Below are positions 8,443-16,926 of a stretch of 64,000 bases of DNA, one piece after another. The number at the start of each line of letters is the position of its first letter. Positions within the stretch are counted from its first letter, which is position 1. The notes beneath the pieces were generated by a model, which worked only from the letters and a program-made list of their open reading frames with translations, searched no databases and was not told where the DNA came from. The stretch is taken from the NCBI RefSeq assembly GCF_900100925.1, contig NZ_FNKO01000001.1:558001-622000 (forward strand). The letters are read 5' to 3'. A program made the position numbers and the translations under genes. Source of the stretch: Actinopolyspora saharensis. GTDB lineage: Bacteria; Actinomycetota; Actinomycetes; Mycobacteriales; Pseudonocardiaceae.

Positions 8443-10019
8443 CTGCGCGAAGGGGTCATGGCCTCGGACGGGACCTCGGCCAGTGGTACGTAATTGCCCG
8501 TGGTCAGCTCACGGCGCAGGATCTTGCCGACGGCTGACTTCGGAATCTGCTCGACGGCGATCAGGCGCTTGGGCCGCTTCAGCGACGGCAACCCGGACTG
8601 CTCGCGCACGAAATGCGCCAACACTGTGGCCGCGTGCTGCGGAGTCATCCCGGGGACGGGCACGAAGAAGGCCGTCGCGGCCTGACCCCAGCGGTCGTCG
8701 GGAAGACCGGCGACCACGACGTCGGCCACCGCCGGGCAGCGGGCCAGGGTGTCCTCGATCTCGCCCGGATAGATGTTCTCGCCCCCGGAATTGATCATGT
8801 CGTCCACGCGGCCAGCCACCCACAGGTCCCCGTCCTCGTCAGCCGTGGCCAGGTCCCCCGGGAAGTACCAGCCATCCCGAATGGACTTCGCGTCGGCATC
8901 GGGCCGGTTCCAGTACCCGCCGAACGCCTCCGGGGAGTCCATCGAGATCGCGATCTGCCCCTGCTCGCCCTCTCCCACGACGTCGGAGGGCGACGCGCCC
9001 GGCTCCGGATCGACCAGGCGGACCCGGGTGAAGACGCCGGCCCTGCCCGCGCACCCGGGTTTGGCCGCGACGTCCGGGCTGATGGTGAAGGTGTAGATCT
9101 CCGTGCTGCCGAAGTGGTTGATGAACACCTCGGGAGCGAGTGCGCCGGTGAGCTGTTCGGCCAGGGTCGGTGTCATCGACGCGCCCGCGTAAGCCAGCTT
9201 GCGCACGCTCGTCGCCTCCGCCAGACGCCCGGTCCGCAGCAGCCCCCAGTAGATCGTCGGTACGAGGTACAGCGCCGAGACGCCTTCCCGGATGATCAGC
9301 TCCAGGGTCTCCTCCGGGGAGAACCGCACCTGGGGCACCCAGGTTCCGGCGCTGATCACACTGGCCAGCAGGCTGCGCAGGCCCATCGTGTGAAACATCG
9401 GCATCACACCCAGCGTCGTGGCGAACGGCCCCTGCCTGCTCTGCAGCAGGTGGGCTACCGCCGCCTGGTGCTCGGCCGAGTGCGTGCGCGGTACGCCCTT
9501 GGGCTCGCCCGTCGTACCTGAGGTGTAGAGCATCACGCTGATGTCGCCCTCCGAGACCCGGGTGCTCAGCGCACCGCCGGGCACGTCCGCGGCCACCCGC
9601 TCGATCGGACGGACACCGGGCGGTGCCTCGGCGGGCTCACCGGCGTGAGCGCGGGCCAACGGTCGTTCGTCCGACAGGGCCGCCTCGGCGGTATCGGTCG
9701 TGCTGGTATCGGTGACCAGCAGAGCCGGTGCCGCATCACGCAGGCAGTAGGCCAGTTCTTCCGGACCGAAGCGGATCGACAGCGGCACTGAGACGGCGCC
9801 GAGTTTCTGCGCCGCGAGGTGCAGGCCGGCCATCGGTTCTCCCCCGGCTAGCAGGAACGCGACCCGGTCGCCCGGCCGCACGCCGAGCTCGGCCAGCGCG
9901 CGGGCCAGCCTGTCGGTGCGGGCGTCCCACTGGGCATACGTCAAGGGGTGCTTTCCGCCGACCGCGCGATGCCGGGGATAGCGCTCGGCGGTCCATCTCA
10001 GCACTGTTCCGAGGTCCAT
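8439..10019 (-). CDS. AMP-dependent aryl/acyl-CoA ligase
   Basis: A 526-aa acyl-CoA synthetase of the ANL superfamily. P-loop-like YTSGTTGEPKGVPRTH, adenylate motif FGSTEIYTF, hinge/ATP motif DGWYFPGDLA, GRVDDMINSGGENIYP, and the C-terminal catalytic lysine in KSAVGKILRREL are all present. ATG 10019 is preferred over an in-frame start 60 codons upstream. It has a GGAGGGA site and the longer start would run through the PadR operator region. First gene of the minus-strand operon, divergent from padR. It should convert the imported aromatic acid to its CoA thioester. The family includes benzoate-, hydroxybenzoate- and feruloyl-CoA ligases; sequence alone does not decide. Confidence 0.87.
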   Translation of the reverse strand: MDLGTVLRWTAERYPRHRAVGGKHPLTYAQWDARTDRLARALAELGVRPGDRVAFLLAGGEPMAGLHLAAQKLGAVSVPLSIRFGPEELAYCLRDAAPALLVTDTSTTDTAEAALSDERPLARAHAGEPAEAPPGVRPIERVAADVPGGALSTRVSEGDISVMLYTSGTTGEPKGVPRTHSAEHQAAVAHLLQSRQGPFATTLGVMPMFHTMGLRSLLASVISAGTWVPQVRFSPEETLELIIREGVSALYLVPTIYWGLLRTGRLAEATSVRKLAYAGASMTPTLAEQLTGALAPEVFINHFGSTEIYTFTISPDVAAKPGCAGRAGVFTRVRLVDPEPGASPSDVVGEGEQGQIAISMDSPEAFGGYWNRPDADAKSIRDGWYFPGDLATADEDGDLWVAGRVDDMINSGGENIYPGEIEDTLARCPAVADVVVAGLPDDRWGQAATAFFVPVPGMTPQHAATVLAHFVREQSGLPSLKRPKRLIAVEQIPKSAVGKILRRELTTGNYVPLAEVPSEAMTPSRR

Positions 10020-10054
10020 ACCCGTCCCTCCACCGCAACAATGGTGCGGAAACG

Positions 10055-10101
10055 ACCGTATGAAACATACCATATGTTTTGGATGTTCAGGAACATACGG
10101 T
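10055..10101. promoter_or_regulatory. Probable PadR operator array in the ligase-padR divergent promoter
   Basis: Several nested dyads lie in 47 bp. GTATG-AAA-CATAC is at 10058-10070, AAACATAC-C-ATATGTTT (7 of 8 matches) at 10063-10079, and ATGTTCAGGAACAT (perfect) at 10083-10096. Outer arms ACCGTATG (10055-10062) and CATACGGT (10094-10101) are exact complements. PadR regulators are known to bind ATGT/ACAT half-site dyads, so this is the likely control site of both the CoA-ligase operon and padR. Confidence 0.7.
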
Positions 10102-10113
10102 ACGCTTTGGGGT

Positions 10114-10665
10114 GTGTCAACGGCTCGGTTTTCGACGACCTCGTACGTCGTCCTGGGGATGGTCGCGATGCGGGGCCCCTCGACCTCGTACGACCTCAAA
10201 CGCGCTATCGGTCACTCGGTCGGCTACTTCTGGCACTTTCCCCACGCGCAGCTGTACTCCGAGCCCAAACGTCTCGAACAGCTCGGCTTGCTGAGGGTGA
10301 GCGAGGAGGGGACGGGACGGCGCCGCAAGACGTTCACGATCACCGACGAGGGGCTGCGAGTTCTCCGGGACTGGCTGGCCGAACCCACCCACCAGCACTT
10401 CGAGCTTCGCGACATCGCCGAGATCAAGCTGTTCTTCAACGAGCTCGCCGATCCCGAGGACATCGCGCGGCTCGCTCGCGACCAGGTCAAGCAGCATGAG
10501 GAACGCATCGCCGAGTACGAGGAGATGAAGCAGCGCTTCGGCGGTAACCCCGAGATCGCCTCGCGCATGGTCACTCTCGAACTCGGCCTCGAGATGGAGT
10601 ACGCGGCGCTGCGGTTCTGGCAGCGGCTGAGCGAGTGCCCCCCGCACGGTCAGCCCACGCAGTAA
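10114..10665 (+). CDS. PadR-family transcriptional regulator
   Basis: A 183-aa regulator. N-terminal winged helix of PadR type (SYVVLGMVAMRGPSTSYDLKRAI, then YFWHFPHAQLYSEPKRLEQLGLL, and RRKTFTITDEGLRVLRDWL), followed by a C-terminal helical dimerisation domain (DQVKQHEERIAEYEEMKQRF). GTG 10114 is chosen as start. A longer frame begins at 10060 but inside the palindromic operator array. It is transcribed away from the CoA-ligase/Mo-hydroxylase operon. PadR proteins are usually repressors released by phenolic acids or their derivatives, which fits the neighbouring aromatic genes. Confidence 0.85.
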   Translation: MSTARFSTTSYVVLGMVAMRGPSTSYDLKRAIGHSVGYFWHFPHAQLYSEPKRLEQLGLLRVSEEGTGRRRKTFTITDEGLRVLRDWLAEPTHQHFELRDIAEIKLFFNELADPEDIARLARDQVKQHEERIAEYEEMKQRFGGNPEIASRMVTLELGLEMEYAALRFWQRLSECPPHGQPTQ

Positions 10666-10840
10666 GTCACTCCCATCGACCGATGTTTCCTCGAACTCGG
10701 GAAATGTCGTCGGTACGGCAACCGTGAGCACGGCTTTTCCGCCCGAATATCGCCTACGACCTGCTGTTCGCCGGGTCACCGACGATGCTGGCGCGAACCA
10801 CGTGCACGGCCGACGGTCCCTGCGCGGACACCACTACGAA

Positions 10841-11308
10841 TCAGCACACCTTTCGCAGTAGCCGGAGGAGCTGTTCCCGTTCGGCCTCGGACAGCGGGGC
10901 GAGCATGCTCTCGCCCACCTCGACGGCCAGTGGGGCTGTCTCCGCGACCATGCTGCGTCCCTTTTCCGTGATGGTGAGGATCTTGCGCCGCTTGTCCGTT
11001 TCCCCCTTGGTGATGTCGAGCAGTTCTCGTTGCTGCAACCGCTCCAGGAGCGGGGTCGTGGTCGACTTGTCGAGCCGGGCGTGTTCACCGAGCGTGCGCT
11101 GGTCCATCGGTCCTTCGAGACAGAGCACACCGAGGACGGTGAACTGAGGCCCGGTCAGCTTGTCGTCGAGTTTGTCCTGCCACAGCCTCCCGTGGGCTTG
11201 GAACAGCCGTCGGGACAGGTGTCCGGGTCCGTTGATCCCCGCCCGCAGCACGTCGGCGTCGACGGGCACGTCCACCGCGGGCCCCACCTGGCCATGAGTA
11301 TTCGTCAC
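10841..11308 (-). CDS. MarR-family transcriptional regulator
   Basis: A 155-aa MarR protein: GPQFTVLGVLCLEGPMDQRTLGEHARLDKSTTTPLLERLQQRELL is the winged helix-turn-helix, and TDKRRKILTITEKGRSM the wing. Start is GTG 11308 with a GGAGGAGG site. It is divergent from the UbiX/UbiD/VdcD decarboxylase operon with a 106-bp shared promoter region. MarR regulators of this arrangement commonly repress the adjacent aromatic operon until the acid or its CoA ester binds (family knowledge). The effector here would be the hydroxyaryl acid substrate (inference). Confidence 0.85.
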   Translation of the reverse strand: MTNTHGQVGPAVDVPVDADVLRAGINGPGHLSRRLFQAHGRLWQDKLDDKLTGPQFTVLGVLCLEGPMDQRTLGEHARLDKSTTTPLLERLQQRELLDITKGETDKRRKILTITEKGRSMVAETAPLAVEVGESMLAPLSEAEREQLLRLLRKVC

Positions 11309-11337
11309 CTTGAAACCTCCTCCGCTTGAATTTGAAA

Positions 11338-11384
11338 AGGACGCACACGGAGTGTATCGTGCGAACAGTTAGGACGCACACGGA
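11338..11384. promoter_or_regulatory. Direct-repeat pair between marR and the decarboxylase operon
   Basis: The 14-mer AGGACGCACACGGA occurs exactly twice, at 11338-11351 and 11371-11384, 33 bp start to start (about three helical turns). The pair lies just upstream of the ubiX-like start (11415) and close to the marR start (11308). It is a plausible binding site for the MarR protein or an activator. Confidence 0.5.
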
Positions 11385-11414
11385 ATATCCGGTGTCATCG
11401 AACGGGAGGATCCG

Positions 11415-11990
11415 GTGAGACTCGTCGTCGCCATGACCGGTGCCACTGGGGCGGTGCTTGGAATACGTCTACTGGAGGCGCTGGGGGATCTCGGTGTGGA
11501 GACCCACCTGGTGGTCAGCCGGTGGGCGCGGGCGACCATCGTGCAGGAGACCGGGCACACGGTGGACGAGGTCACCGAAATGGCCTCGACCGTGTACAGG
11601 CCCGAGGATCAGGGAGCGGTTCCGTCCAGCGGTTCCTTCCGGTGCGACGGCATGGTCGTGGCGCCGTGCAGCATGAAGACGTTGGCGGGCATTCGGTCCG
11701 GTTACGGCGAGGATCTGGTCGCCCGCGCGGCGGACGTGACTCTCAAGGAGCGGCGCCGTCTGGTGCTGCTCGCTCGGGAAACGCCGCTTTCGGCGATCCA
11801 CCTGGAGAACATGCTCGAGCTGACCAGGATGGGCGCGATCGTGCTGCCACCCACACCGGCGTTCTACAACCGGCCCGCCAGCGTTGCCGACATCGTCGAG
11901 CACGTCGTCGCGCGGACCCTGGACCAGTTCGGTCTCGAGCTGCCCACCGCACGGCGGTGGAGCGGCATGGGGCCCAGACGAGCGGTGTGA
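11415..11990 (+). CDS. vdcB: UbiX-like flavin prenyltransferase (VdcB/BsdB)
   Basis: A 191-aa flavoprotein of the UbiX/Pad1 family. It opens with MRLVVAMTGATGAVLGIRLLE, followed by VVAPCSMKTLAGIRSGYGEDLVARAADV and RRLVLLARETPLSAIHLENM, the conserved FMN/DMAP-binding segments. It makes prenylated FMN, the cofactor of UbiD-type decarboxylases. GTG start with GGGAGGA 4 nt upstream. It is first in a three-gene operon with a UbiD and the small VdcD subunit, the layout of the inducible non-oxidative hydroxyarylic acid decarboxylases (vdcBCD, bsdBCD). The gene symbol is by that homology. Confidence 0.88.
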   Translation: MRLVVAMTGATGAVLGIRLLEALGDLGVETHLVVSRWARATIVQETGHTVDEVTEMASTVYRPEDQGAVPSSGSFRCDGMVVAPCSMKTLAGIRSGYGEDLVARAADVTLKERRRLVLLARETPLSAIHLENMLELTRMGAIVLPPTPAFYNRPASVADIVEHVVARTLDQFGLELPTARRWSGMGPRRAV

Positions 11991-12026
11991 CGCTCGTTTT
12001 CGTACAGGAGGAATCGAGGATTAGTC

Positions 12027-13442
12027 ATGGCTTATTCGGACCTGCGCGCGTTCTTGTCGACGCTGGAGGAGAATGGCCAGTTGCTGCGGTACTCGGAGAC
12101 CGTCGCACCGGAGCCGGACCTCGGTGCGGCGGCGCGCGCCGTGTCCAACTTGACCGACCGCGGTCCGGCGCTGTTGTTCGACGACATCGAGGGTTACGAA
12201 CACGGCAAGGTGGCGTTGAACGTCGTCGGCTCGTGGCCCAACCACGCGCTGATGTTGGGGTTGCCGAAGGACACGCCGGTCAAGGAACAGTTCTTCGAGT
12301 TCTCCAAGCGCTGGAAGGACTATCCCGTCGAGGTCGAACGCCGTGACGACCCGCCGTGGCAGGAACACGTGCTTGAGACGGGGATCGACCTGTTCCACCT
12401 GCTACCGCTGTTCCGACTGAATCGGTGGGACGTCGGCTGCTACATCGACAAGGCCGTCGTGGTCAGCTGTGACCCCGACGAGCCGCAGAACTTCGACAAG
12501 CAGAACGTCGGCATCTATCGGATCCAGGTCAAGGACGTCGACACGCTGGGCATCCAACCGCTGCCCACCCACGACATCGGTCTGCACCTGCGCAGGGCCG
12601 AAGAACGCGGGGAGAACCTCCCGGTCACCATTGCCATCAGCAACGAACCGGCGATCTCCACCGTGGGAGGGATGCCGCTGGCCTACGACCAGTCCGAGTA
12701 CGAGATGGCCGGTGCCCTCCAGGGCAGCCCCTACCGCATCGCGCAGACGTCGCTGACGGGGATGGACGTGCCCTGGGGCTCCGAGGTCGTCCTCGAAGGT
12801 GAGATCCTCGCCGGGGAACGCGAGATCGAGGGCCCGTTCGGCGAGTTCACCGGTCACTACTCCGGCGGCCGCAAGCAACCCGTCATCAAGGTCCACAAGG
12901 TGTCCCATCGGCCTGGTCCGATCTTCGAGCATCTCTACCTCGGCATGCCCTGGACCGAGATGGACTACACGCTGGCCCTGAACACCAGCGTTCCGCTGCA
13001 CCAGCAGCTCAAGGCGGAATTCCCCGAGGTGCAGGCGGTCAACGCGATGTACACGCAGGGTCTGCTCGCGGTGGTCTCGGTCAAGCAACGCTACGGTGGA
13101 TTCGCCAAGGCCGTGGGGATGCGTGCCATGACCACTCCGCACGGGCTCGGCTACTGCAAGGTGGTCATCGTCGTCGACGAGACCGTCGACCCGTTCAACC
13201 TCGCCCAGGTGATGTGGGCGCTGTCGGTCAAGTTCCACCCGCGTCACGACATCGTGACAGTGCCCAACGCCTCGGTGCTGCCGCTCGACCCGAGCTCGGA
13301 ACCGGCAGGCATCACCGACAAGGTCGTTCTCGACGCCACCACGCCCATCGCCCCCGAGACCCGCGGCCACTACTCGCAAACCGTCGACGAGCCCGACGGG
13401 ACCAGGAAATGGGAAGACATCATCAAGGAGTTGCTCCAGTGA
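12027..13442 (+). CDS. vdcC: UbiD-family non-oxidative hydroxyaryl acid decarboxylase (VdcC/BsdC)
   Basis: A 471-aa UbiD-type decarboxylase that uses prenylated FMN. Family segments include LLFDDIEGYEHGKVALNVVGSW, IGLHLRRAEERGENLPVTIA, the loop GPFGEFTGHYSGGRKQPVIK with acidic residues of the active site, and TPHGLGYCKVVIVVDETVDP. Length is usual for the VdcC/BsdC group. Its stop overlaps the GTG start of vdcD by 4 nt. Known members decarboxylate vanillate to guaiacol or 4-hydroxybenzoate to phenol without oxygen. With gcoAB 8 kb downstream, vanillate to guaiacol is the most economical assignment, but that is inference from context. Confidence 0.87.
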   Translation: MAYSDLRAFLSTLEENGQLLRYSETVAPEPDLGAAARAVSNLTDRGPALLFDDIEGYEHGKVALNVVGSWPNHALMLGLPKDTPVKEQFFEFSKRWKDYPVEVERRDDPPWQEHVLETGIDLFHLLPLFRLNRWDVGCYIDKAVVVSCDPDEPQNFDKQNVGIYRIQVKDVDTLGIQPLPTHDIGLHLRRAEERGENLPVTIAISNEPAISTVGGMPLAYDQSEYEMAGALQGSPYRIAQTSLTGMDVPWGSEVVLEGEILAGEREIEGPFGEFTGHYSGGRKQPVIKVHKVSHRPGPIFEHLYLGMPWTEMDYTLALNTSVPLHQQLKAEFPEVQAVNAMYTQGLLAVVSVKQRYGGFAKAVGMRAMTTPHGLGYCKVVIVVDETVDPFNLAQVMWALSVKFHPRHDIVTVPNASVLPLDPSSEPAGITDKVVLDATTPIAPETRGHYSQTVDEPDGTRKWEDIIKELLQ

Positions 13443-13684
13443 CCGACGACGAACTGCCCGAACTCTGCCCCCGCTGTGACGCCACGGGCGTCCGGGTGCT
13501 GACCCGCTCCCCAGTCCCCGGGGCGTGGACGATGTTCTCCTGCACCACCTGCCTGTACTCCTGGCGTTCGACCGAGCCGGCACAGGCGACCACCGCCTCC
13601 ACCTACCCACCCGAGTTCAAAATCAACCCCGCCGACATCGACAGCATGCCCGTCGTGCCGGCGGTGCCCGAGCGAAAGGGTTGA
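13439..13684 (+). CDS. vdcD: Small subunit of hydroxyarylic acid decarboxylase (VdcD/BsdD-like)
   Basis: An 81-aa protein starting at GTG 13439, overlapping the vdcC stop. It has two CxxC pairs (CPRCDATGVRVL and CTTCLYSWRS), as expected of a small zinc-ribbon-like subunit, and the closing YPPEFKINPADID typical of the VdcD/BsdD family. This third component marks the operon as a true vdcBCD/bsdBCD decarboxylase rather than a ubiquinone/menaquinone UbiD-UbiX pair. The longer open frame upstream is just the shadow of vdcC. Confidence 0.85.
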   Translation: MTDDELPELCPRCDATGVRVLTRSPVPGAWTMFSCTTCLYSWRSTEPAQATTASTYPPEFKINPADIDSMPVVPAVPERKG

Positions 13685-13820
13685 GGCGAGTGCAAGGCCA
13701 GTTGGTTCTCGATGGGAACGCCAACTAGCAGACTCGGATGCCAGGGAACCGGTGACGGGCTCGCGAACGTTGGTCGTCGGGGCGATCCGGCCGCGAGCCC
13801 GACACCCCATGCAGAAAATA

Positions 13821-13875
13821 CCTTCCCGTGCGGGGAAACCGGCCCTTAGCAAGCCGATTTCCCCGCACGGGAAGG
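13821..13875. terminator. Strong hairpin between convergent vdcD and alcohol dehydrogenase genes
   Basis: Perfect 18-bp inverted repeat. Left arm CCTTCCCGTGCGGGGAAA (13821-13838), right arm TTTCCCCGCACGGGAAGG (13858-13875), 19-nt loop. It lies midway between the convergent stops at 13684 and 13957, as a bidirectional terminator would. No U-tract follows, which is common in actinomycetes. Confidence 0.75.
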
Positions 13876-13956
13876 GCGCTTTCCCCGATCGCCCGAATGA
13901 TCAGGCAACGACCGGGTCAGTCCGCGCACACGACGGCGGAGACCGCATCGCTCTTG

Positions 13957-15055
13957 TCAGAAAACCAGTACGGGCTTGATGGTCTTGCCCTTGACCGAGT
14001 CCGCAGCTGCCGTGTTGATCTCCGCGATGGAATACTTGCTGACCAGCTTGTCGAATGGGAACCGCCCTTGCCGGTACAGGTCAATCAGCCGTGGGATGAA
14101 GTTCTGTGGAACGGCGTCCCCCTCGAGGATACCCTTGATGTTGTGCCCAAACAGCAGGTGCGACATGTCCAAGTTGACTTCCGTGCCGGCTGCCGCAGCT
14201 CCGATGAGGCCGCACGTGCCGCCCATGCTCAGCGACTCCACCGCGTTCCGGAACACGGTCGGCTTAGCGGTCGTGTCGACGCAGTAGTCGCTTCCACTGT
14301 CAGTGATCTCCATGATTCGCTTGCTCACGTCCTCCTCCTGGCCGTTGAGCACGTGCGTGGCTCCGAGCTCCTGCGCCAGCTGCAGACGTGAGGGTTCGAC
14401 GTCAACCGCGATGATGGTGGTGGCATTGGCCACGACCGAAGCCATCACCGCGCTGAGTCCAACCGCCCCTGCTCCGAAGACGGTCACCGAACTCCCGGCC
14501 TCGGGATCGAGGGCGTTCAGGATGCCGCCGGCCCCGGTGGAGATTCCGCATCCCAGCGGCCCCAGCAACTCCAGTGGTTCGTCATCGGAGACCTTGACGA
14601 CGTTGCGTTCGGTCGCCAACAGATACTGGGCGAACGAGGACTGTCCGAAGAAGTTGGCGTTGATGTCGTTCCCGTCGCCGTCCCGCACCGGAGAGGAGCC
14701 GTCCGGGCGCTGCCCACCGAAGTTGTACGATGCGAAACCCTCGCAGTAAGCGGGCATCCCGCGTCGACAGTTGCGGCAACGCCCACAGGAGTTGAACCCT
14801 ACTACCACGTGGTCACCGGGACTGATCCCGACGATTTCCGACCCCACCGCCTCGACCACTCCGGAGCCTTCGTGACCGAGCACTGCGGGAAGCTCCGGCG
14901 GATACCACTGGTCACGGACGATCAAGTCGGTGTGGCACATCCCCGTCGCGACGGTCCGTACCAGGATCTCGTTGTTGCGGGGGGTCGTCCAGTTGAACTT
15001 CGCACAGTTCGAACGGAGCCCCTTGGCTCCGGGTTACTGCTGCTGTGGTGCGCAT
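13957..15055 (-). pseudogene. Zinc-dependent aryl alcohol dehydrogenase, frameshifted near the N-terminus
   Basis: The gene starts at ATG 15055 (AAGGAAC site) with MRTTAAVTRSQGAPFELCEV and should run on to GMCHTDLIVRDQWYPPELPAVLGHEGSG. A run of six G at 14979-14984 puts the two parts in different frames. Removing one base restores a protein of about 365 aa of the benzyl/aryl alcohol dehydrogenase type. The rest is intact: catalytic zinc cysteine in GMCHTD, structural zinc cysteines in CGRCRNCRRGMPAYC, and the Rossmann motif GAGAVGLSAV. It could be a real mutation, a sequencing error, or a shorter protein from an internal start, which would lack the first strands. Neighbour of the aldehyde dehydrogenase on the same strand. 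Expected reaction: aryl alcohol to aldehyde. Confidence 0.8.
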
Positions 15056-15272
15056 GTTCGGGTTCCTTTCTGACAGGTGACGTGCGGTCAGGACGCGCTC
15101 GGCCAACCCAGCCAATGGCTCAGCTTGCCCGGCCGTCTACGCTGCGTTTTTCTCCGGCGCCGCCGGCGGCGGGAGTGGTCGGGCGAGGGCTGGCACCTCA
15201 GTCTTGGTCAACGATCCGGCTGACTTCCTCATCCGGGAACATCCCCGGGAAACGGAAGACCGGGATTCCGCG

Positions 15273-16736
15273 TCAGAACGGGTACTGCCGGGCCTGGGAG
15301 CGGCTGGTAAGCCACTGCCACTCGGTGAACTCGTCCCAGCTGCTCTGCGAGCCGAAACGGCTGCCATTTCCAGACATCCCGGTACCACCGAACGGCGCGT
15401 AGGCGTCGTTGTTCAACGTCTGGTCGTTGACGTGCACGATCCCGGTCCTCAACTGGTTGGCCAAGGCATTCCCACGCTCGGCGGAGCTTGTTTGGACCGC
15501 TGCGACAAGTCCCCGGTCAGTGTCGTTGGCGACCGCGATCGCCTCCTCCTCGTCCCGGACCACTGTCACCGGGGCGACGGGACCGAAGATCTCTTCGCGG
15601 AACGCCGGCATCTCGGCGGTGACACCACCGAGGACGGTCGGACGGTAAAACAGCGCATCGCGCTTCCCCCCGGCACGCAGCTCCGCACCGGAGGAGACGG
15701 TCTCGTTCACCACCCTCTCCACGTTGGCGATCTGACTTTCGTTGATAAGCGGACCGAGCGCGACCTCCTCGCGGTTCGGATCTCCCACCCTCAGTGCCGC
15801 CGCACGTCGGGACAGCAGATCGAGATACTCGTCGGCGACTGACTCGACCACGATGTGGCGTCCTGCCGTCATGCAGATCTGCCCCTGATGCAGGTACGCG
15901 CTCCATGCCCCTGCGGAGCTGGCCGTGTCGACGTCGGCGTCGTCGAGCACGATCAGAGCGTTGTTGCCGCCCAGCTCCAACGACACTCGCTTGAGGTTGC
16001 GACCCGCCGCGGAGGCGACCTCACGACCGATCGACGTCGAACCGGTGAACGACACCATCGCGATATTGGGGTCTTCGCACAGTGCCTGTCCCGGCTCGGC
16101 GTCGCCGGCGAGGACCTGCAACAGTCCCTCCGGCAAGCCGGCTTCATGGAACAGTTGAGCTATCGCTGTGCCACCGACGACGGCCGTTTGCACGTCAGGT
16201 TTGAGGACGACGGCGTTGCCCAGTGCCAGCGCCGGCGCGACGGCTCGAATGGCCAGCAGAAAGGGGAAGTTCCACGGGCTGATGATTCCGACGACTCCCA
16301 GGGGAAGCCGACGAGCAGCGCTGTGCCTGCCATCCTGGCTAGCCGGAAGCAAGTGCCCCCACGGCTGCGTCGGCAGCGCGGCCGCCTCCCACAGCTCGGC
16401 CTGGGCGAGCTGTACTTCGAAGGCCGCCTTGCCGGGAACGGATCCGCTTTCACGGATCAACCAGCGCTCAACCTCCTCGTGGTGACGCTCCAGCGTCTTC
16501 GCCGCCTCACGGAGAATCGCAGCACGCTCGGGACCGATGCGCTGTGCCCAGGCGGATTGGGCCTCCGATGCCTCCCGTGACGCGCGTTCGACGTCCGCGG
16601 CATTGCCCAGGCCTACCTCGGCGAGCATGGCACCGGTGGCCGGTTCTGATACCTCGGCGGTTCCTCCTGTGGATCCGACCCACTGTCCATTGTAGATTTT
16701 ACCCGTCCAAGAATTTCCGGTGAGCAAACCAGTCAT
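15273..16736 (-). CDS. NAD-dependent aryl aldehyde dehydrogenase (benzaldehyde/vanillin type)
   Basis: A 487-aa aldehyde dehydrogenase. Motifs: ISPWNFPF, SFTGSTSIGREV, the general-base glutamate in SLELGGNNALIVLDDADVD, the nucleophilic cysteine in HQGQICMTAGR, and EEIFGPVAPV. HQGQICM is a pattern of benzaldehyde and vanillin dehydrogenases. ATG 16736 has an AGGAG site; the upstream in-frame start lacks one. It is divergent from an AraC regulator and followed, 217 nt on, by the alcohol dehydrogenase. Likely oxidises an aromatic aldehyde to the acid, for instance vanillin to vanillate, feeding the decarboxylase. The choice of substrate is inference. Confidence 0.85.
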   Translation of the reverse strand: MTGLLTGNSWTGKIYNGQWVGSTGGTAEVSEPATGAMLAEVGLGNAADVERASREASEAQSAWAQRIGPERAAILREAAKTLERHHEEVERWLIRESGSVPGKAAFEVQLAQAELWEAAALPTQPWGHLLPASQDGRHSAARRLPLGVVGIISPWNFPFLLAIRAVAPALALGNAVVLKPDVQTAVVGGTAIAQLFHEAGLPEGLLQVLAGDAEPGQALCEDPNIAMVSFTGSTSIGREVASAAGRNLKRVSLELGGNNALIVLDDADVDTASSAGAWSAYLHQGQICMTAGRHIVVESVADEYLDLLSRRAAALRVGDPNREEVALGPLINESQIANVERVVNETVSSGAELRAGGKRDALFYRPTVLGGVTAEMPAFREEIFGPVAPVTVVRDEEEAIAVANDTDRGLVAAVQTSSAERGNALANQLRTGIVHVNDQTLNNDAYAPFGGTGMSGNGSRFGSQSSWDEFTEWQWLTSRSQARQYPF

Positions 16737-16926
16737 GATTGTGTTCTCCTCACGTGCACGACGTCTACGGGGCTCCACCCGGCAGCGGGTTGTCATCGGG
16801 TGAATCGCATGTTGCTACCCGATGAAGCGATGTGGTTGTCTGTGGACGTCACGGTTGTTTTCATCACATGCCACAACTGGCTGCGGCACCGAACCACGAC
16901 GGTGATGATCGAGCGGTTACGACGAG

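Noticed and set aside
5186..10019. Ferulate to vanillin by Fcs/Ech, completing a ferulate-to-catechol route
   Set aside because: The hydratase is of the generic crotonase pattern rather than clearly feruloyl-CoA hydratase/lyase, and a Mo hydroxylase is not needed for that route. Kept only as an alternative.
11415..13684. UbiX/UbiD of menaquinone or ubiquinone biosynthesis
   Set aside because: Presence of the VdcD/BsdD small subunit, a divergent MarR and aromatic catabolic neighbours fits an inducible decarboxylase instead.
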